From Maritalea porphyrae (lineage in GTDB: Bacteria; Pseudomonadota; Alphaproteobacteria; Rhizobiales; Devosiaceae): a stretch of DNA of 64,000 nt. The stretch is taken from NCBI RefSeq assembly GCF_027213965.1, contig NZ_JAPWGX010000001.1:1-64000 (forward strand), given 5' to 3'. Under the pieces are notes generated by a model that ran no database searches, was not told where the DNA came from, and saw only the letters and a list, made by a program, of their open reading frames with translations. This document shows positions 32,278 to 40,911 of the stretch, piece after piece (the first letter of the stretch is position 1; every line of letters begins with the position of its first letter). The position numbers were made by a program, and so were the translations under genes.

Positions 32278-32351
32278 GCGTCATTGAAAGCACAGCTTAC
32301 AGAACAATGCAAGCAAAAGTTTCAGTGATTGAAAGAAAGGAAAGTTAAATA
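32278..32351. promoter_or_regulatory. CI/Cro operator-promoter region
   Basis: 74 bp between divergent genes. An inverted repeat TTTCAgtgatTGAAA lies at 32320-32334, and its half word ATTGAAAG occurs twice in direct orientation, at 32283-32290 and 32328-32335, 45 bp apart. An A-rich Shine-Dalgarno (AAAGGAAAG) precedes CI. Exact -10/-35 boxes cannot be fixed by eye. Confidence 0.7.
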
Positions 32352-33047
32352 ATGAAAGCTATGGAATCAATTGGCAGCCGCATCACACATTTGCGAGAAA
32401 ACATTTTGAAACTCACTCAGGAACAGTTTGCTGAGCGCCTACGTGTTTCCCGAGGGGCCGTGGGTAATTGGGAGCGAAATAAACCAATCGGACGGAAAAG
32501 CATTGAAATTATCAGCAGCACATTTGATACTAGTGTTGACTGGCTAATCACTGGTCAGGGGCTCCCCCCGAGTGGCCAAAGTAATATTTTAAGTCAATTG
32601 GAACCGCCATCCAACGCGACTATTGTGGGCTCTGTCGAAACAACCCCCACAATCAAGATCCCATTGTATGGGCACGCAGTTGGTGGCGCAGATGGTGAAT
32701 TTGTGCTGAATGGTAATAAACTCGATGATATATCAGCCCCGCCTGTCCTTTCGGGCATACGCGGGGCTTACGCTGTAACCGTGGCTGGCGATTCAATGGA
32801 ACCTCGTTATGAGGATGGTGAAACCCTATTTATCGATCCACAAAAGCGCGTTTCAAAGGGCGACTACGTGGTGGCGCAAATACAAACTGAGGAAGATGGA
32901 CCCATTTGCGCGTACATCAAGAAGTTTGTCCGCCACAACTCGGCAGAGCTGATCTTGGAACAATTCAACCCAACCAAACAACTACAGTTCGATCACGACC
33001 ATGTGGTTTCAGTAGACTATGTGGTGATGGGTGGGCGGCTTTTTTAG
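32352..33047 (+). CDS. CI-type repressor with S24 peptidase domain
   Basis: 231 residues. N-terminal XRE HTH ('LTQEQFAERLRVSRGAVGNWE') and C-terminal LexA/CI peptidase with Ser in 'VAGDSMEPRYEDGE' and Lys in 'AYIKKFVRH'. The probable cleavage stretch reads 'GHAVGGADGEF', with no Ala-Gly or Cys-Gly pair, so RecA-assisted self-cleavage is less certain. Maintains lysogeny and likely also represses the leftward and possibly rightward operons. Confidence 0.92.
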   Translation: MKAMESIGSRITHLRENILKLTQEQFAERLRVSRGAVGNWERNKPIGRKSIEIISSTFDTSVDWLITGQGLPPSGQSNILSQLEPPSNATIVGSVETTPTIKIPLYGHAVGGADGEFVLNGNKLDDISAPPVLSGIRGAYAVTVAGDSMEPRYEDGETLFIDPQKRVSKGDYVVAQIQTEEDGPICAYIKKFVRHNSAELILEQFNPTKQLQFDHDHVVSVDYVVMGGRLF

Positions 33048-33051
33048 ACCA

Positions 33052-33591
33052 CTACTTTTTGGCGATAAACAAACAAACTTGATGGTATGTGCCAACCCCA
33101 TCGTCGGGGGTGGTTTTGAGGGTAAATTCATACCCGTTTATGGCGTTGGTGGAAGTCACACCACCCAAATCACCAGCAACCCTGCCGGACAAAAACCTCG
33201 TGTAGAGCTTGGCGAAGTATTCCAAAGCCACATCAGATCCTACGCCCAACTGATTTCCCACAATCCCAAGTAATTCTTGAAACTCATCTGCTGCGCCAGG
33301 GAAAGCAGGCCGCGCGCATAGCTCAAACGTCTCGACAACGGTATCATCTGGCCCGCAAACAAGCGCCCCATATGCCTTCCCACCCCTATTCGCACTATCC
33401 CCCATGGGCCCATACTTGAACCACGAAGGAATGGCGCTAGGCGTAACGGTAGAACCATATTCAGACGCGACTTGCACGACCTTTTCCCTAAAACCCGAAC
33501 ACGATCCGGGCGTTGTCGCAAATGCAGATGGGCTCATCAAGACACCTAAAGTTACACCTACAACCAAACAGGATGAAACGCTCAAATTCAT
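33052..33591 (-). CDS. Secreted protein, probable lysogenic-conversion gene
   Basis: 179 residues. A signal peptide (hydrophobic core VVGVTLGVLMSPSAFA, cut near Ala25) and four cysteines in the mature part suggest a periplasmic or exported protein. It converges on the CI gene with 4 bases between. The region next to CI is often active in lysogens, so this is a candidate 'moron'. No family recognised. Confidence 0.75.
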   Translation of the reverse strand: MNLSVSSCLVVGVTLGVLMSPSAFATTPGSCSGFREKVVQVASEYGSTVTPSAIPSWFKYGPMGDSANRGGKAYGALVCGPDDTVVETFELCARPAFPGAADEFQELLGIVGNQLGVGSDVALEYFAKLYTRFLSGRVAGDLGGVTSTNAINGYEFTLKTTPDDGVGTYHQVCLFIAKK

Positions 33592-33733
33592 AAAATACCG
33601 CCTACCAATCTAACAATTTGAACGCAAAATAGCTCAAATTGTCAAATTTGACGAATAATTTTTAGGAGAAAAAAACTAAAGAATGCGCGCACACGGATTC
33701 ATAATAATCAACTTCCATAAGAGATTATTTCTT

Positions 33734-33849
33734 ACTCCCTACCGTGTATCAAGCGCTCTTCAGAGCGCGCTTGCCGATACCCGTCGTGAGGGCCGGTCAC
33801 TTCCTCAGTTTCGCTTGCGCTCAACTTCGTAAGTTCCCTAGAAGGGAGT
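33734..33849. ncRNA. Structured RNA candidate
   Basis: A 7-bp closing helix (ACTCCCT 33734-33740 with AGGGAGT 33843-33849) encloses three hairpins: GTATC/GATAC plus GCGCTC/GAGCGC with a TTCA loop (33746-33780), GTGA/TCAC (33786-33800), and AACTT/AAGTT (33823-33835). This multi-branch fold is in a 384-bp gap without genes between the conversion gene and the Rha operon. Strand is not settled. Could be an RNA regulator or a cis leader. Confidence 0.4.
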
Positions 33850-33975
33850 TATTTTCCAAATTTTTCATGTTGTCAACCAAAAAATGTAAGTTGTGCTTTC
33901 AATTTCACTTGCACAGCTCTGAAAGTTATGCTTTCATTGCTTTCATCGAAGCAAGACGCTTTCAGGGCTGACAAC

Positions 33976-34029
33976 ATGAAACTAGAAGTTCCATCACTAG
34001 AAACTCTCATAACACGAGGTCAAAAATGA
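33976..34029 (+). CDS. 17-residue leader peptide candidate
   Basis: ATG AAA CTA... encodes MKLEVPSLETLITRGQK and its TGA overlaps the next gene's start as ATGA. AGGG lies 8 bases upstream. It may translationally couple and control the following gene. Very short; evidence is only position and the overlap. Confidence 0.35.
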   Translation: MKLEVPSLETLITRGQK

Positions 34030-34352
34030 CCTCGATTTTTATTACCTATTTGCAGAACTGTACAACGCCGTCTCTGTTCAAACTCGATGGTGTTTTGCCC
34101 TTCATTCAGATTGGTTCTGATTACCTAGACCAAGAGCTCACTGATATCTTCCAACGCTTGTGCAACGTCACCTCCAAGACGGTGCAGCTCGACATTATCG
34201 AGCAAAAGCGGCGTATCTGGGAGCGACGGGCAACGAGACTAATCGGCACCCTGCCCTTATCCGAAATCCTCCAAATCAACAAAATGGTCGGCACTCTTGG
34301 CGAGTGGTACTTGGCAATTGATGCCGACATACCAGCAGGACGCGCAGCATGA
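34026..34352 (+). CDS. 108-residue unknown protein upstream of Rha
   Basis: Helical (LDQELTDIFQRLCNVTSKTVQLDIIEQKRRIWERRATRL). Four-base overlap with the Rha gene. No motif recognised. First sizeable gene of the rightward recombination operon. Confidence 0.7.
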   Translation: MTSIFITYLQNCTTPSLFKLDGVLPFIQIGSDYLDQELTDIFQRLCNVTSKTVQLDIIEQKRRIWERRATRLIGTLPLSEILQINKMVGTLGEWYLAIDADIPAGRAA

Positions 34353-34912
34353 ACGACTTGCAAAACATTCCATCAAACATCACCACAATGTCGTCGCGAG
34401 AAATCGCAGAGCTTTGTGAGAAACAACACAAGAATGTACTTCGAGATATTGAAGTTATGTTCGAAGCGTTGAGCCTAGACCGGCTCACATTTGAGCGCAT
34501 CTACACCGACAAACAGGGTCGTGAGCAGCGCGAGTATCACCTCAATAAAGACCTCACCATGACGTTGGTGACAGGCTACAGCATCTTGCTCCGCAACCGT
34601 GTTGTTGTTCGTCTAAACGAACTTGAGCAATCAGGCGGTGTGTCTCGGCATGAGTTTGAAACTTTGAAGGCTGCAGTCGAGAACGGCTTTTCCCAAATCA
34701 AAAAAGACATTTGGGCTTCCGCTATTCGGACAACCGAGAGCCTTGGCGCTGACTTCAAGCAAAAGCCCTACACGAAGGGCAAGCCAAAACGCTTGGATTA
34801 CAAGCGCGGAACCCCAGAGCAGCTTGAACGCTGGGACCAGCTTCAAGACCCTCAAACAGTTGTTGGTGATGCGTATGAGCCATCCGACGACGACAGTACC
34901 CCTTGGAACTAA
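34349..34912 (+). CDS. Rha-family phage regulatory protein
   Basis: 187 residues. 'MSSREIAELCEKQHKNVLRDIEVM' and 'REYHLNKDLTMTLVTGYSILLRNRVV' are diagnostic of the Rha (Phage_pRha) N-terminal domain. The C-terminus differs and is basic. Rha proteins interfere with phage growth in IHF-deficient hosts in one studied case, generally regulatory. Confidence 0.88.
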   Translation: MNDLQNIPSNITTMSSREIAELCEKQHKNVLRDIEVMFEALSLDRLTFERIYTDKQGREQREYHLNKDLTMTLVTGYSILLRNRVVVRLNELEQSGGVSRHEFETLKAAVENGFSQIKKDIWASAIRTTESLGADFKQKPYTKGKPKRLDYKRGTPEQLERWDQLQDPQTVVGDAYEPSDDDSTPWN

Positions 34913-34937
34913 TCAATAAACTCACGAAAGCCCCAAC

Positions 34938-35993
34938 ATGACCGATACACAAGAACTAGCAGTCTCAAATGAGAGCATCGAAGTCCAACAAATCCAACAA
35001 ATCATTGGCGGAGAGCCAAGCCTTTTGTTCAAAAAACCCGATTTATTGGACCCATTGGTTTCTCATATCGAGAAAGAAATCAAAGAGTTTGATTATGACC
35101 TATCCACCGATACGTCACGTCGGGCCGTCATCTCTTTTGCGAACAAGATCAACAAAACCCGGGTGGGAATTGATAAGGCCGGTAAAGAGATCAACCAAGA
35201 GTTGGCCAAAAAGCGAGACGCTAACAATGCGTTTATCGCGAGAGCCGCAGAACGCATTAATGGTCTTCGCGACAAAGCGAAGAAACCCCTCACCGATTGG
35301 GAAGCTGCTGAAGCTGAAAAAGACGATCGCCGCCAAAAGACGTTGGCTGAGATTAAAATCTTGGGCAATTCAGGATTGGACGACACCTCGGATCAAATCG
35401 CGGATCGTTTAAAGACCCTAAAAGCCATGGACCTGGACGCTATGGACATGGGCGACTTTTTGGACGCTGCCAAAGAGCGTCGTGATTACTCCATCTCTTC
35501 TCTCAACTCGTCTTACCTGCGTGTCAAAGAACACGAAGATAAAGCTGCAGAGTTGTTGCGCCTCAAGGCCAAGCAAAAAGAAGACGACCGTATTCGCGAA
35601 GAAGAGCTAAAAGAGCTGGAAGCTCTTCGCGCTGAAAAGGCCAAACGTAAGGCTGAAGAAGAGGCTGCCAATGCCGACCCTGTTGCCGAAGTAAAGGATA
35701 GCGCCCCCGAGCCAGAACGGACTGCGAAGGTGGCTGTTGGGCAGCATCAGGCCACCTACGCACCTGAAGCACAGGAAACCGCACCAGCGAACTCGCAAAT
35801 CGACCCTGCTGACACATCTCCCACTGAATTTGAAGTTGGCGACCCCGACGAAGACACAGAAGAGGCTCAAGACCCTCGCCTAACCAAGATCATCGCTGTC
35901 CTTTGCGCGCGCGGCGAGTTGGAAATGTTTGACGCTATTCGCATTGGCGAAATGCTCTTCAAGGGCGAAGTGCCACACATGGAGCTCGTATAG
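34938..35993 (+). CDS. Coiled-coil protein preceding RecE/RecT
   Basis: 351 residues. N-terminal ~200 residues form long helices ('KINKTRVGIDKAGKEINQELAKKRDANNAF', 'KKPLTDWEAAEAEKDDRRQ'), then a charged Ala/Glu/Lys region (~215-245), a flexible Pro/Ala/Thr linker and an acidic terminal domain. Similar proteins sit before RecE/RecT in phages; DUF1351-like at best. Function not established. Confidence 0.72.
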   Translation: MTDTQELAVSNESIEVQQIQQIIGGEPSLLFKKPDLLDPLVSHIEKEIKEFDYDLSTDTSRRAVISFANKINKTRVGIDKAGKEINQELAKKRDANNAFIARAAERINGLRDKAKKPLTDWEAAEAEKDDRRQKTLAEIKILGNSGLDDTSDQIADRLKTLKAMDLDAMDMGDFLDAAKERRDYSISSLNSSYLRVKEHEDKAAELLRLKAKQKEDDRIREEELKELEALRAEKAKRKAEEEAANADPVAEVKDSAPEPERTAKVAVGQHQATYAPEAQETAPANSQIDPADTSPTEFEVGDPDEDTEEAQDPRLTKIIAVLCARGELEMFDAIRIGEMLFKGEVPHMELV

Positions 35994-36958
35994 TGGATAA
36001 GCCAATCACAATTGAAGATGGCGAAATTGTCATCGAGAATGGTTTCTACGACATTCCGATCGAATGGTATCACCAGCAATGCTGCGATGGCCCTTCATTG
36101 AGCAGTTCTGGTCTGCGCCAAATCCTGCGCAGCCCTGCCGAGTTTTGGAAACACAGCCCTCTCAATCCTGATCGGGAAGAACAACCCGAAAAGGCGGCGT
36201 TCATTCTTGGACGTGCTGCTCACCACCTACTGCTGGGCGAAGAGAACTTTAGGGAACACTTCGTCGAACGACCTGCGAAGTTGGATGGTTCCAATTGGCA
36301 GAGCAATAGAACCGCCTGCAAAGAATGGCTGGCCGAACAAAAAGAGATGGGCTTGGCAGTCCTTACGCCTGAACAAGTCAAATCCATTCGTGGAATGGCC
36401 GGCTTACTGCCGTGGCAAAAGAACTGCCCAAATAGTGGTTTGGCAAATACCCCATTGATCAATGAGACTGGAATGCTGCAGGGGCAAATCGAGTGCTCGT
36501 TTATCTGGCAATATGATGGCGTCTGGCTCAAGGCTAGACCCGATAACATTCCGTTGGCCAGCAATGACTATACCGACCTCAAAACGAGCGGTGTTGGCAT
36601 CGGCAACCACAAGCTGACAAGCACCAATGCAGAACGTGAATACTTCGTTCAAGGCGCAACCGTTGGCATGGGGTCGTCCGCCGTTCTTGGTCGCGTTATG
36701 GACGGCTTTCATTTGGTTTTTGTGCAGTCTAACGAGCAATACGCCACCAGCGTAAAGACCATAGAGCAAGAAGACATCATTCTCGGCGAAGACATGATCT
36801 TCGTGGCGATTGGCATCTTCAAAAAGTGCCTGACCAGTAACACTTGGCCAACCTCAACAGCAAGCGCAAACGACGCGCAAAACTTACCCCTTCCACAGTG
36901 GAAACGCGACGACGTTCGCCGCCGCTTGGACGAACTCCGTGGAGCTTACGGACTATGA
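35993..36958 (+). CDS. RecE-like PD-(D/E)XK exonuclease
   Basis: 321 residues, GTG start on the stop of the preceding gene. 'GPSLSSSGLRQILRSPAEFW', 'FILGRAAHHLLL', 'LKARPDNIP' and 'DYTDLKTSG' form the PDDEXK_RecE-like (DUF3799) catalytic pattern (Asp/Lys in LKARPD and DLKTS). It trims ends to give 3' single strands for RecT. Overlaps the RecT gene by 4 bases. Confidence 0.9.
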   Translation: MDKPITIEDGEIVIENGFYDIPIEWYHQQCCDGPSLSSSGLRQILRSPAEFWKHSPLNPDREEQPEKAAFILGRAAHHLLLGEENFREHFVERPAKLDGSNWQSNRTACKEWLAEQKEMGLAVLTPEQVKSIRGMAGLLPWQKNCPNSGLANTPLINETGMLQGQIECSFIWQYDGVWLKARPDNIPLASNDYTDLKTSGVGIGNHKLTSTNAEREYFVQGATVGMGSSAVLGRVMDGFHLVFVQSNEQYATSVKTIEQEDIILGEDMIFVAIGIFKKCLTSNTWPTSTASANDAQNLPLPQWKRDDVRRRLDELRGAYGL

Positions 36959-37845
36959 GCAACAATCATCTTGTCACAACCGACATTGAAGCCCGAATTG
37001 CAAACAAGGTTGATCCAGAGGCGGCAAAGTCCTTTGCCCTTTCGACACGCACAGGCGGCGTTGATGTAGAGAACATGTCGCAGGTCATGGAGTTTGCCAA
37101 AATGATGGCGGTTTCAGACGTGGCCGTGCCAAAGCATTTGCGAGCAAACCCCGGCGCATGTCTAGCGATCGTCATTCAAGCGTTTGAGTGGCAAATGAGC
37201 CCGTTTGCCGTGGCAAATAAAAGCTATTCGGTTAATGACAGGCTCGCATTCGAAGCCCAGCTGTTGCACGCTGTTATTCTAAACAGAGCGCCCATTGATG
37301 GCCGTCCAAACTGCGAGTATTTTGGCGACGGGCAAGAAAGATCAATCCGAATTTGGGCAACGCTCAAGAACGGACAAGAGGTTGAATATGTCAGCCCAAA
37401 GATCAAGGACATTAAGCCCCAAAACTCTCCACTTTGGAAAAACGATCCAGATCAGCAGTTGTTCTATTTTGGTGCGCGCGGAATGGCTCGTCGGCATTTT
37501 CCAGATGTAATTCTGGGCATATACGCTGCCGATGAGCTTGAAGGCTCAAAGGACATCACACCCAAGCAACACGGAGAAAACTCTGGTCTAGCTGCTCGCC
37601 TTACCTCGCGCAACTCAAGACAAACCCAAACCGGTTTCCAAGCCGATGCTGTTGCCCAAACACTGGGCGATGAGCAGCCCGATGTAGATCCAAATACAGC
37701 GATTGAAGATGATGCGCGCAGAGCTGCTGCATCTGGCAAGCCGCGCGAATTGCCGCCCATTTGGGACGAAGGCGAACCAGAAGCAGACGTGTGGTTTGCG
37801 GCATACGATGCCGAGGTTGGCAACGTCGACGGTGGTGAGGGATGA
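36955..37845 (+). CDS. RecT single-strand annealing protein
   Basis: 296 residues from ATG 36955. 'SQVMEFAKMMAVSDVAVPKHLRANPGACLAIVIQAFEW' and 'GARGMARRHFPDVILGIYAADE' are RecT-family hallmarks. The C-terminal ~80 residues are acidic and disordered. Acts with the RecE-like nuclease in phage recombination. Confidence 0.92.
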   Translation: MSNNHLVTTDIEARIANKVDPEAAKSFALSTRTGGVDVENMSQVMEFAKMMAVSDVAVPKHLRANPGACLAIVIQAFEWQMSPFAVANKSYSVNDRLAFEAQLLHAVILNRAPIDGRPNCEYFGDGQERSIRIWATLKNGQEVEYVSPKIKDIKPQNSPLWKNDPDQQLFYFGARGMARRHFPDVILGIYAADELEGSKDITPKQHGENSGLAARLTSRNSRQTQTGFQADAVAQTLGDEQPDVDPNTAIEDDARRAAASGKPRELPPIWDEGEPEADVWFAAYDAEVGNVDGGEG

Positions 37846-38054
37846 GTTTCATTCAACGTTACAACCGCAAAGATTTCGTCAAGCTTTCCAATGGCAAGGC
37901 AATGATCGAAGTCGAGGTCTTCACTGGGGGGAAGTTCAAAACGCATTTTGGCGTTGTCCATCATCCCGAACCTAAGACCGTATGGGTTGGTTCATATGTC
38001 TTCCACTATCAACAAATTCGCAAGTTTAAGGAGATCGGCAATGGCGTCGAATAA
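37842..38054 (+). CDS. 70-residue unknown protein
   Basis: ATGA overlap with RecT. Beta-rich with 'GKAMIEVEVFTGGKFKTHFGVVHHPEPKTVWVG'; SH3-like shape is possible. Not recognised. Overlaps the HNH gene by 14 bases. Confidence 0.7.
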   Translation: MSFIQRYNRKDFVKLSNGKAMIEVEVFTGGKFKTHFGVVHHPEPKTVWVGSYVFHYQQIRKFKEIGNGVE

Positions 38055-38511
38055 CCGAAAACTGATCATTAAGCGTCGGCAAGAATCCTTCATTCGCCAA
38101 GGCGGACTTTGCTTCTATTGCAACAAGCCTATGTGGGAAGGAGAGGTGGAAAGCAAGACAGCTGCCATGGCGCGGCTAGGTGTGACCCGAACAGAGTTGA
38201 AACTCTTAATGTCTACAGCCGAGCATCTATTGCGAAAGGCAGATGGCGGAGGGAACTGCAGGGACAACATTGTTGCCGCTCACGCGATCTGCAACCATTC
38301 GCGAGAAGAGCGAACAGTTGAAGAGCACAAAGCCACTCTTTGGATTGATCCGCCTGCGGACGAAGACCCTCGGATAGTTGAAATCATTGACCGGCTGAAG
38401 GTAGTCAAAGATGGGAGTCGCTTGCACACCGAATTAATGGGCAAGTTTAAAGCACTACGCACGCACCAGCTTGCCGAACAAATTGGTTACAATTTGCAGG
38501 TGACGCTATGA
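38041..38511 (+). CDS. HNH endonuclease
   Basis: 156 residues from ATG 38041 (an upstream ATG would lie inside the preceding gene). 'GGLCFYCNKPMW' supplies the first CxxC, then 'AEHLLRKADGG', 'NCRDNIVAAHAICNHSR' completes the HNH metal site. Probably a branch or strand-specific nuclease in recombination. Four-base overlap with the helicase gene. Confidence 0.82.
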   Translation: MASNNRKLIIKRRQESFIRQGGLCFYCNKPMWEGEVESKTAAMARLGVTRTELKLLMSTAEHLLRKADGGGNCRDNIVAAHAICNHSREERTVEEHKATLWIDPPADEDPRIVEIIDRLKVVKDGSRLHTELMGKFKALRTHQLAEQIGYNLQVTL

Positions 38512-39605
38512 AATGGTCACCTCAACAAGACGACGCACTGAAAGCTGTCTCTGCGTGGCTTATAGACCCAACGGCACCTCAAATTTTCAGATTGTTTGGG
38601 TATGCGGGCACCGGGAAAAGCACCCTAGCGCGGCATTTGGCGCAAAGTGCCAGATCTGTTTGCTATGCAGCATTTACAGGCAAAGCAGCACTGGTCATGA
38701 AGAAAAACGGTTGTCATGACGCGTCTACCATTCACAGCCTGATCTACAATGTTGGGCAAAAGAAAAGCGGTGAGAGAACTTACAAGCTTAATAAGGATAG
38801 TCCTGCTGCGACCGCCGAACTTATCGTCATTGATGAAGTGTCAATGGTCGGGCAAGACCTAGCAAAAGATTTACTATCTTTCGGCACCAAAATTCTGGTC
38901 TTGGGCGATCCATTTCAACTTCCACCCGTAAATGGTGAAGGCTTTTTTATTAATGCCGATCCAGATGTAATGCTGACCGAAATCCATAGACAAGCTGCTG
39001 AAAACCCCATTGTCCAATTATCGATCGACATTCGTGAAGGGAAGCGGTTGCAGATTGGGAACTATGGCGCCAGCCGAATAATCTCGCGCAGTGATCTCGA
39101 TCGCGAGGAAATGTTGCAGTGTGACCAAATTCTATGCGGTAAAAATCTTACCCGTATTCAATACAATGATCGCATTCGGAAAATAGACGGTAAACCGCAC
39201 CGAGAACCAGTGACCGGCGACCGTCTGATCTGCTTAAAAAACAATAAAACCAAGCACATTTTTAATGGTCAAATAGCAACCGTTGAACATGTTTCCGAGG
39301 AAACTATTGCCGGAATTAAATGTCAGTCGATGAGGGTTTTGCCCGAAGATCATCGCTATCCGGTAAAAGTTGACACCCCAAATCAATTCTTTGCTGGCGA
39401 TGAAGAAAACCTAGATTGGCGCGTTCGTAAAAAATTCGATGAATACTATTTTGGCTACGTCATCACGGTTCACAAAGCACAAGGAAGTCAGTGGGATAAT
39501 GTATTTGTTTTTGATGAAAGTGGTGTCTTCAGAGATAGCGCTCAAAATCATTTATACACTGCGGTGACCCGCGCTGCTGAGAAAATTACGGTGGTGGTGG
39601 TGTGA
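38508..39605 (+). CDS. RecD/Dda-like superfamily 1 helicase
   Basis: 365 residues. Walker A 'GYAGTGKSTLARHL', Walker B 'LIVIDEVSMVGQ', 'LGDPFQLPPV' (motif III) and C-terminal 'YVITVHKAQGSQWDNVFVF' and 'LYTAVTRAAEKI' (motifs V-VI). Compact AAA_30 + UvrD_C_2 layout as in phage Dda/RecD-like enzymes; likely unwinds DNA in replication or recombination. Confidence 0.92.
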   Translation: MKWSPQQDDALKAVSAWLIDPTAPQIFRLFGYAGTGKSTLARHLAQSARSVCYAAFTGKAALVMKKNGCHDASTIHSLIYNVGQKKSGERTYKLNKDSPAATAELIVIDEVSMVGQDLAKDLLSFGTKILVLGDPFQLPPVNGEGFFINADPDVMLTEIHRQAAENPIVQLSIDIREGKRLQIGNYGASRIISRSDLDREEMLQCDQILCGKNLTRIQYNDRIRKIDGKPHREPVTGDRLICLKNNKTKHIFNGQIATVEHVSEETIAGIKCQSMRVLPEDHRYPVKVDTPNQFFAGDEENLDWRVRKKFDEYYFGYVITVHKAQGSQWDNVFVFDESGVFRDSAQNHLYTAVTRAAEKITVVVV

Positions 39606-40006
39606 TGGCTGGACAAGTAAAACGTCCCGACACGGCATTTTCAACCGACCGCATCGGCTTATTTCGCCGTCCACAACGGACCTGCAAAAAACACCTGCAA
39701 TTCGTTGCCTCGCTGCCCTCTCTAATACCAGGCACAGGCCGAGTTGACCCCGCCCACATCAAGTTTCGGGAACCCTTATTCGCAAAGCGTGGTGTGGGCG
39801 GGGCGGAGAAGCCGGACGATTGCTGGGTGGTGCCTTTGCATAGGTCGGTACACGACCGTCAGCACAACATGAATGAAAAACAATTTTGGCGTGAGCAAGG
39901 GATTAACCCGCTGCTTGTTGCAGCACTGCTTTGGCTTCATTCGGGCGACGAAGAAGCCGCAACGATTGTTATCTCAAACGCTAGATATATTGGAGAAGCA
40001 TTATGA
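39605..40006 (+). CDS. DUF968-like protein
   Basis: 133 residues from ATG 39605 (TGATG overlap; a GTG at 39602 is the alternative). 'KKHLQFVASLPSLIPGTGRVDPAHIKFRE', 'KPDDCWVVPLHRSVHD' and 'FWREQGINP' match DUF968-type phage proteins with an HNH-like pattern, but the first cysteines are lost here. Probably in recombination. Confidence 0.7.
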   Translation: MAGQVKRPDTAFSTDRIGLFRRPQRTCKKHLQFVASLPSLIPGTGRVDPAHIKFREPLFAKRGVGGAEKPDDCWVVPLHRSVHDRQHNMNEKQFWREQGINPLLVAALLWLHSGDEEAATIVISNARYIGEAL

Positions 40007-40299
40007 GCGAGAAAGCGACTTGCCGTGGCTGTGGCCGTGTTTTGGAAGGCCACCCCTACCATACCGGGAAAAGTGCATGGATCATGAACCATCGCAAATA
40101 TGGATTGATCAGGGCACCCTCTTGTCACTACGGCGGGCATGTTTGCTCCGAGCGTTGTGATGTTAAAGCCTGTCGTGAGCTTGAAGGTTCCATGCCCGGC
40201 TACAGTGGCGAACCTCGTAGGTTGAGCGGCAACTTAGATCGTGAAATCGCTCGTAAATGGGATGAGCTACGGCGCGAATATCCAGGGGCGATATCATGA
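40003..40299 (+). CDS. Small zinc-binding protein
   Basis: 98 residues. 'CRGCGRVL' near the start and later His/Cys residues (SCHYGGHVCSERCDVKAC) may bind one or two zincs. Four-base overlap on both sides. Unknown function. Confidence 0.7.
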   Translation: MSEKATCRGCGRVLEGHPYHTGKSAWIMNHRKYGLIRAPSCHYGGHVCSERCDVKACRELEGSMPGYSGEPRRLSGNLDREIARKWDELRREYPGAIS

Positions 40300-40574
40300 A
40301 AATCATCACCTATCACTCCGCCAATGCTCGGCCCGAAATCTGCTGGATCGCCTACATCGTCGGTGAAAAACCAAAGAAAACCAAAAGCAATCTCGATCAT
40401 GGCGAGACGAACGACCCGAAGGGGTTTCTACCAAGTAGGTTTGTTGGCGCCACTGAAGAAGAGGTTTCTGCTATGGCCGTTAAGTGGTGGCAATCGGGTG
40501 AGGAAAAGCGAGAGCGGAAGTTGGCCGCTTGGAGGACTGCTGCTGCAAAGCGCGCAGCGAAGGAGACAAAGTGA
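40296..40574 (+). CDS. 92-residue unknown protein, basic tail
   Basis: Contains 'EEVSAMAVKWWQSGEEKRERKLAAWRTAAAKRAAKET', a long amphipathic basic helix. Four-base overlap with the preceding gene. Not recognised. Confidence 0.68.
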   Translation: MKIITYHSANARPEICWIAYIVGEKPKKTKSNLDHGETNDPKGFLPSRFVGATEEEVSAMAVKWWQSGEEKRERKLAAWRTAAAKRAAKETK

Positions 40575-40768
40575 TGGAAGGTTTACTACTAATTATTTTT
40601 GCTTTTGCTTTGTTTGATGACGATCTCCCAGCGAGTGGGCACAGCACAACCGACATTTCAGAGCAAGATAAATCTGAGATCTTTGACGATCTATTCGGCA
40701 CGAAGTCGACGCTCGAAAGCAGAAATCGCTGGATGAAAAAACACTATCCCAACGGTGGTGAGCAATGA
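40574..40768 (+). CDS. 64-residue protein with hydrophobic N-terminus
   Basis: ATG 40574 overlaps the previous stop (TGATG). MEGLLLIIFAFALFDDDLPA may be a signal anchor; the remainder is charged. Unknown. Confidence 0.62.
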   Translation: MEGLLLIIFAFALFDDDLPASGHSTTDISEQDKSEIFDDLFGTKSTLESRNRWMKKHYPNGGEQ

Positions 40769-40911
40769 CCAACAAGCGCAAGAAAAAGCAAATCATCCGC
40801 AACGAGCCGGAACAACATGATCCTCGCCCCAAGTGCCCAATATGCGGCCACAAAACCAAGGGCCAGAAGGGCATGAAACAGCATTTAAAGGACGTACACG
40901 ATGGGAAGTAA
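40765..40911 (+). CDS. 48-residue C2H2 zinc-finger protein
   Basis: MTNKRKKKQIIRNEPEQ followed by CPICGHKTKGQKGMKQHLKDVH: Cys2-His2 spacing (CxxC, 12 residues, HxxxxH). A single classical finger in a small phage protein suggests DNA or RNA binding. ATGA overlap with the previous gene; 11-base overlap with the next. Confidence 0.72.
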   Translation: MTNKRKKKQIIRNEPEQHDPRPKCPICGHKTKGQKGMKQHLKDVHDGK

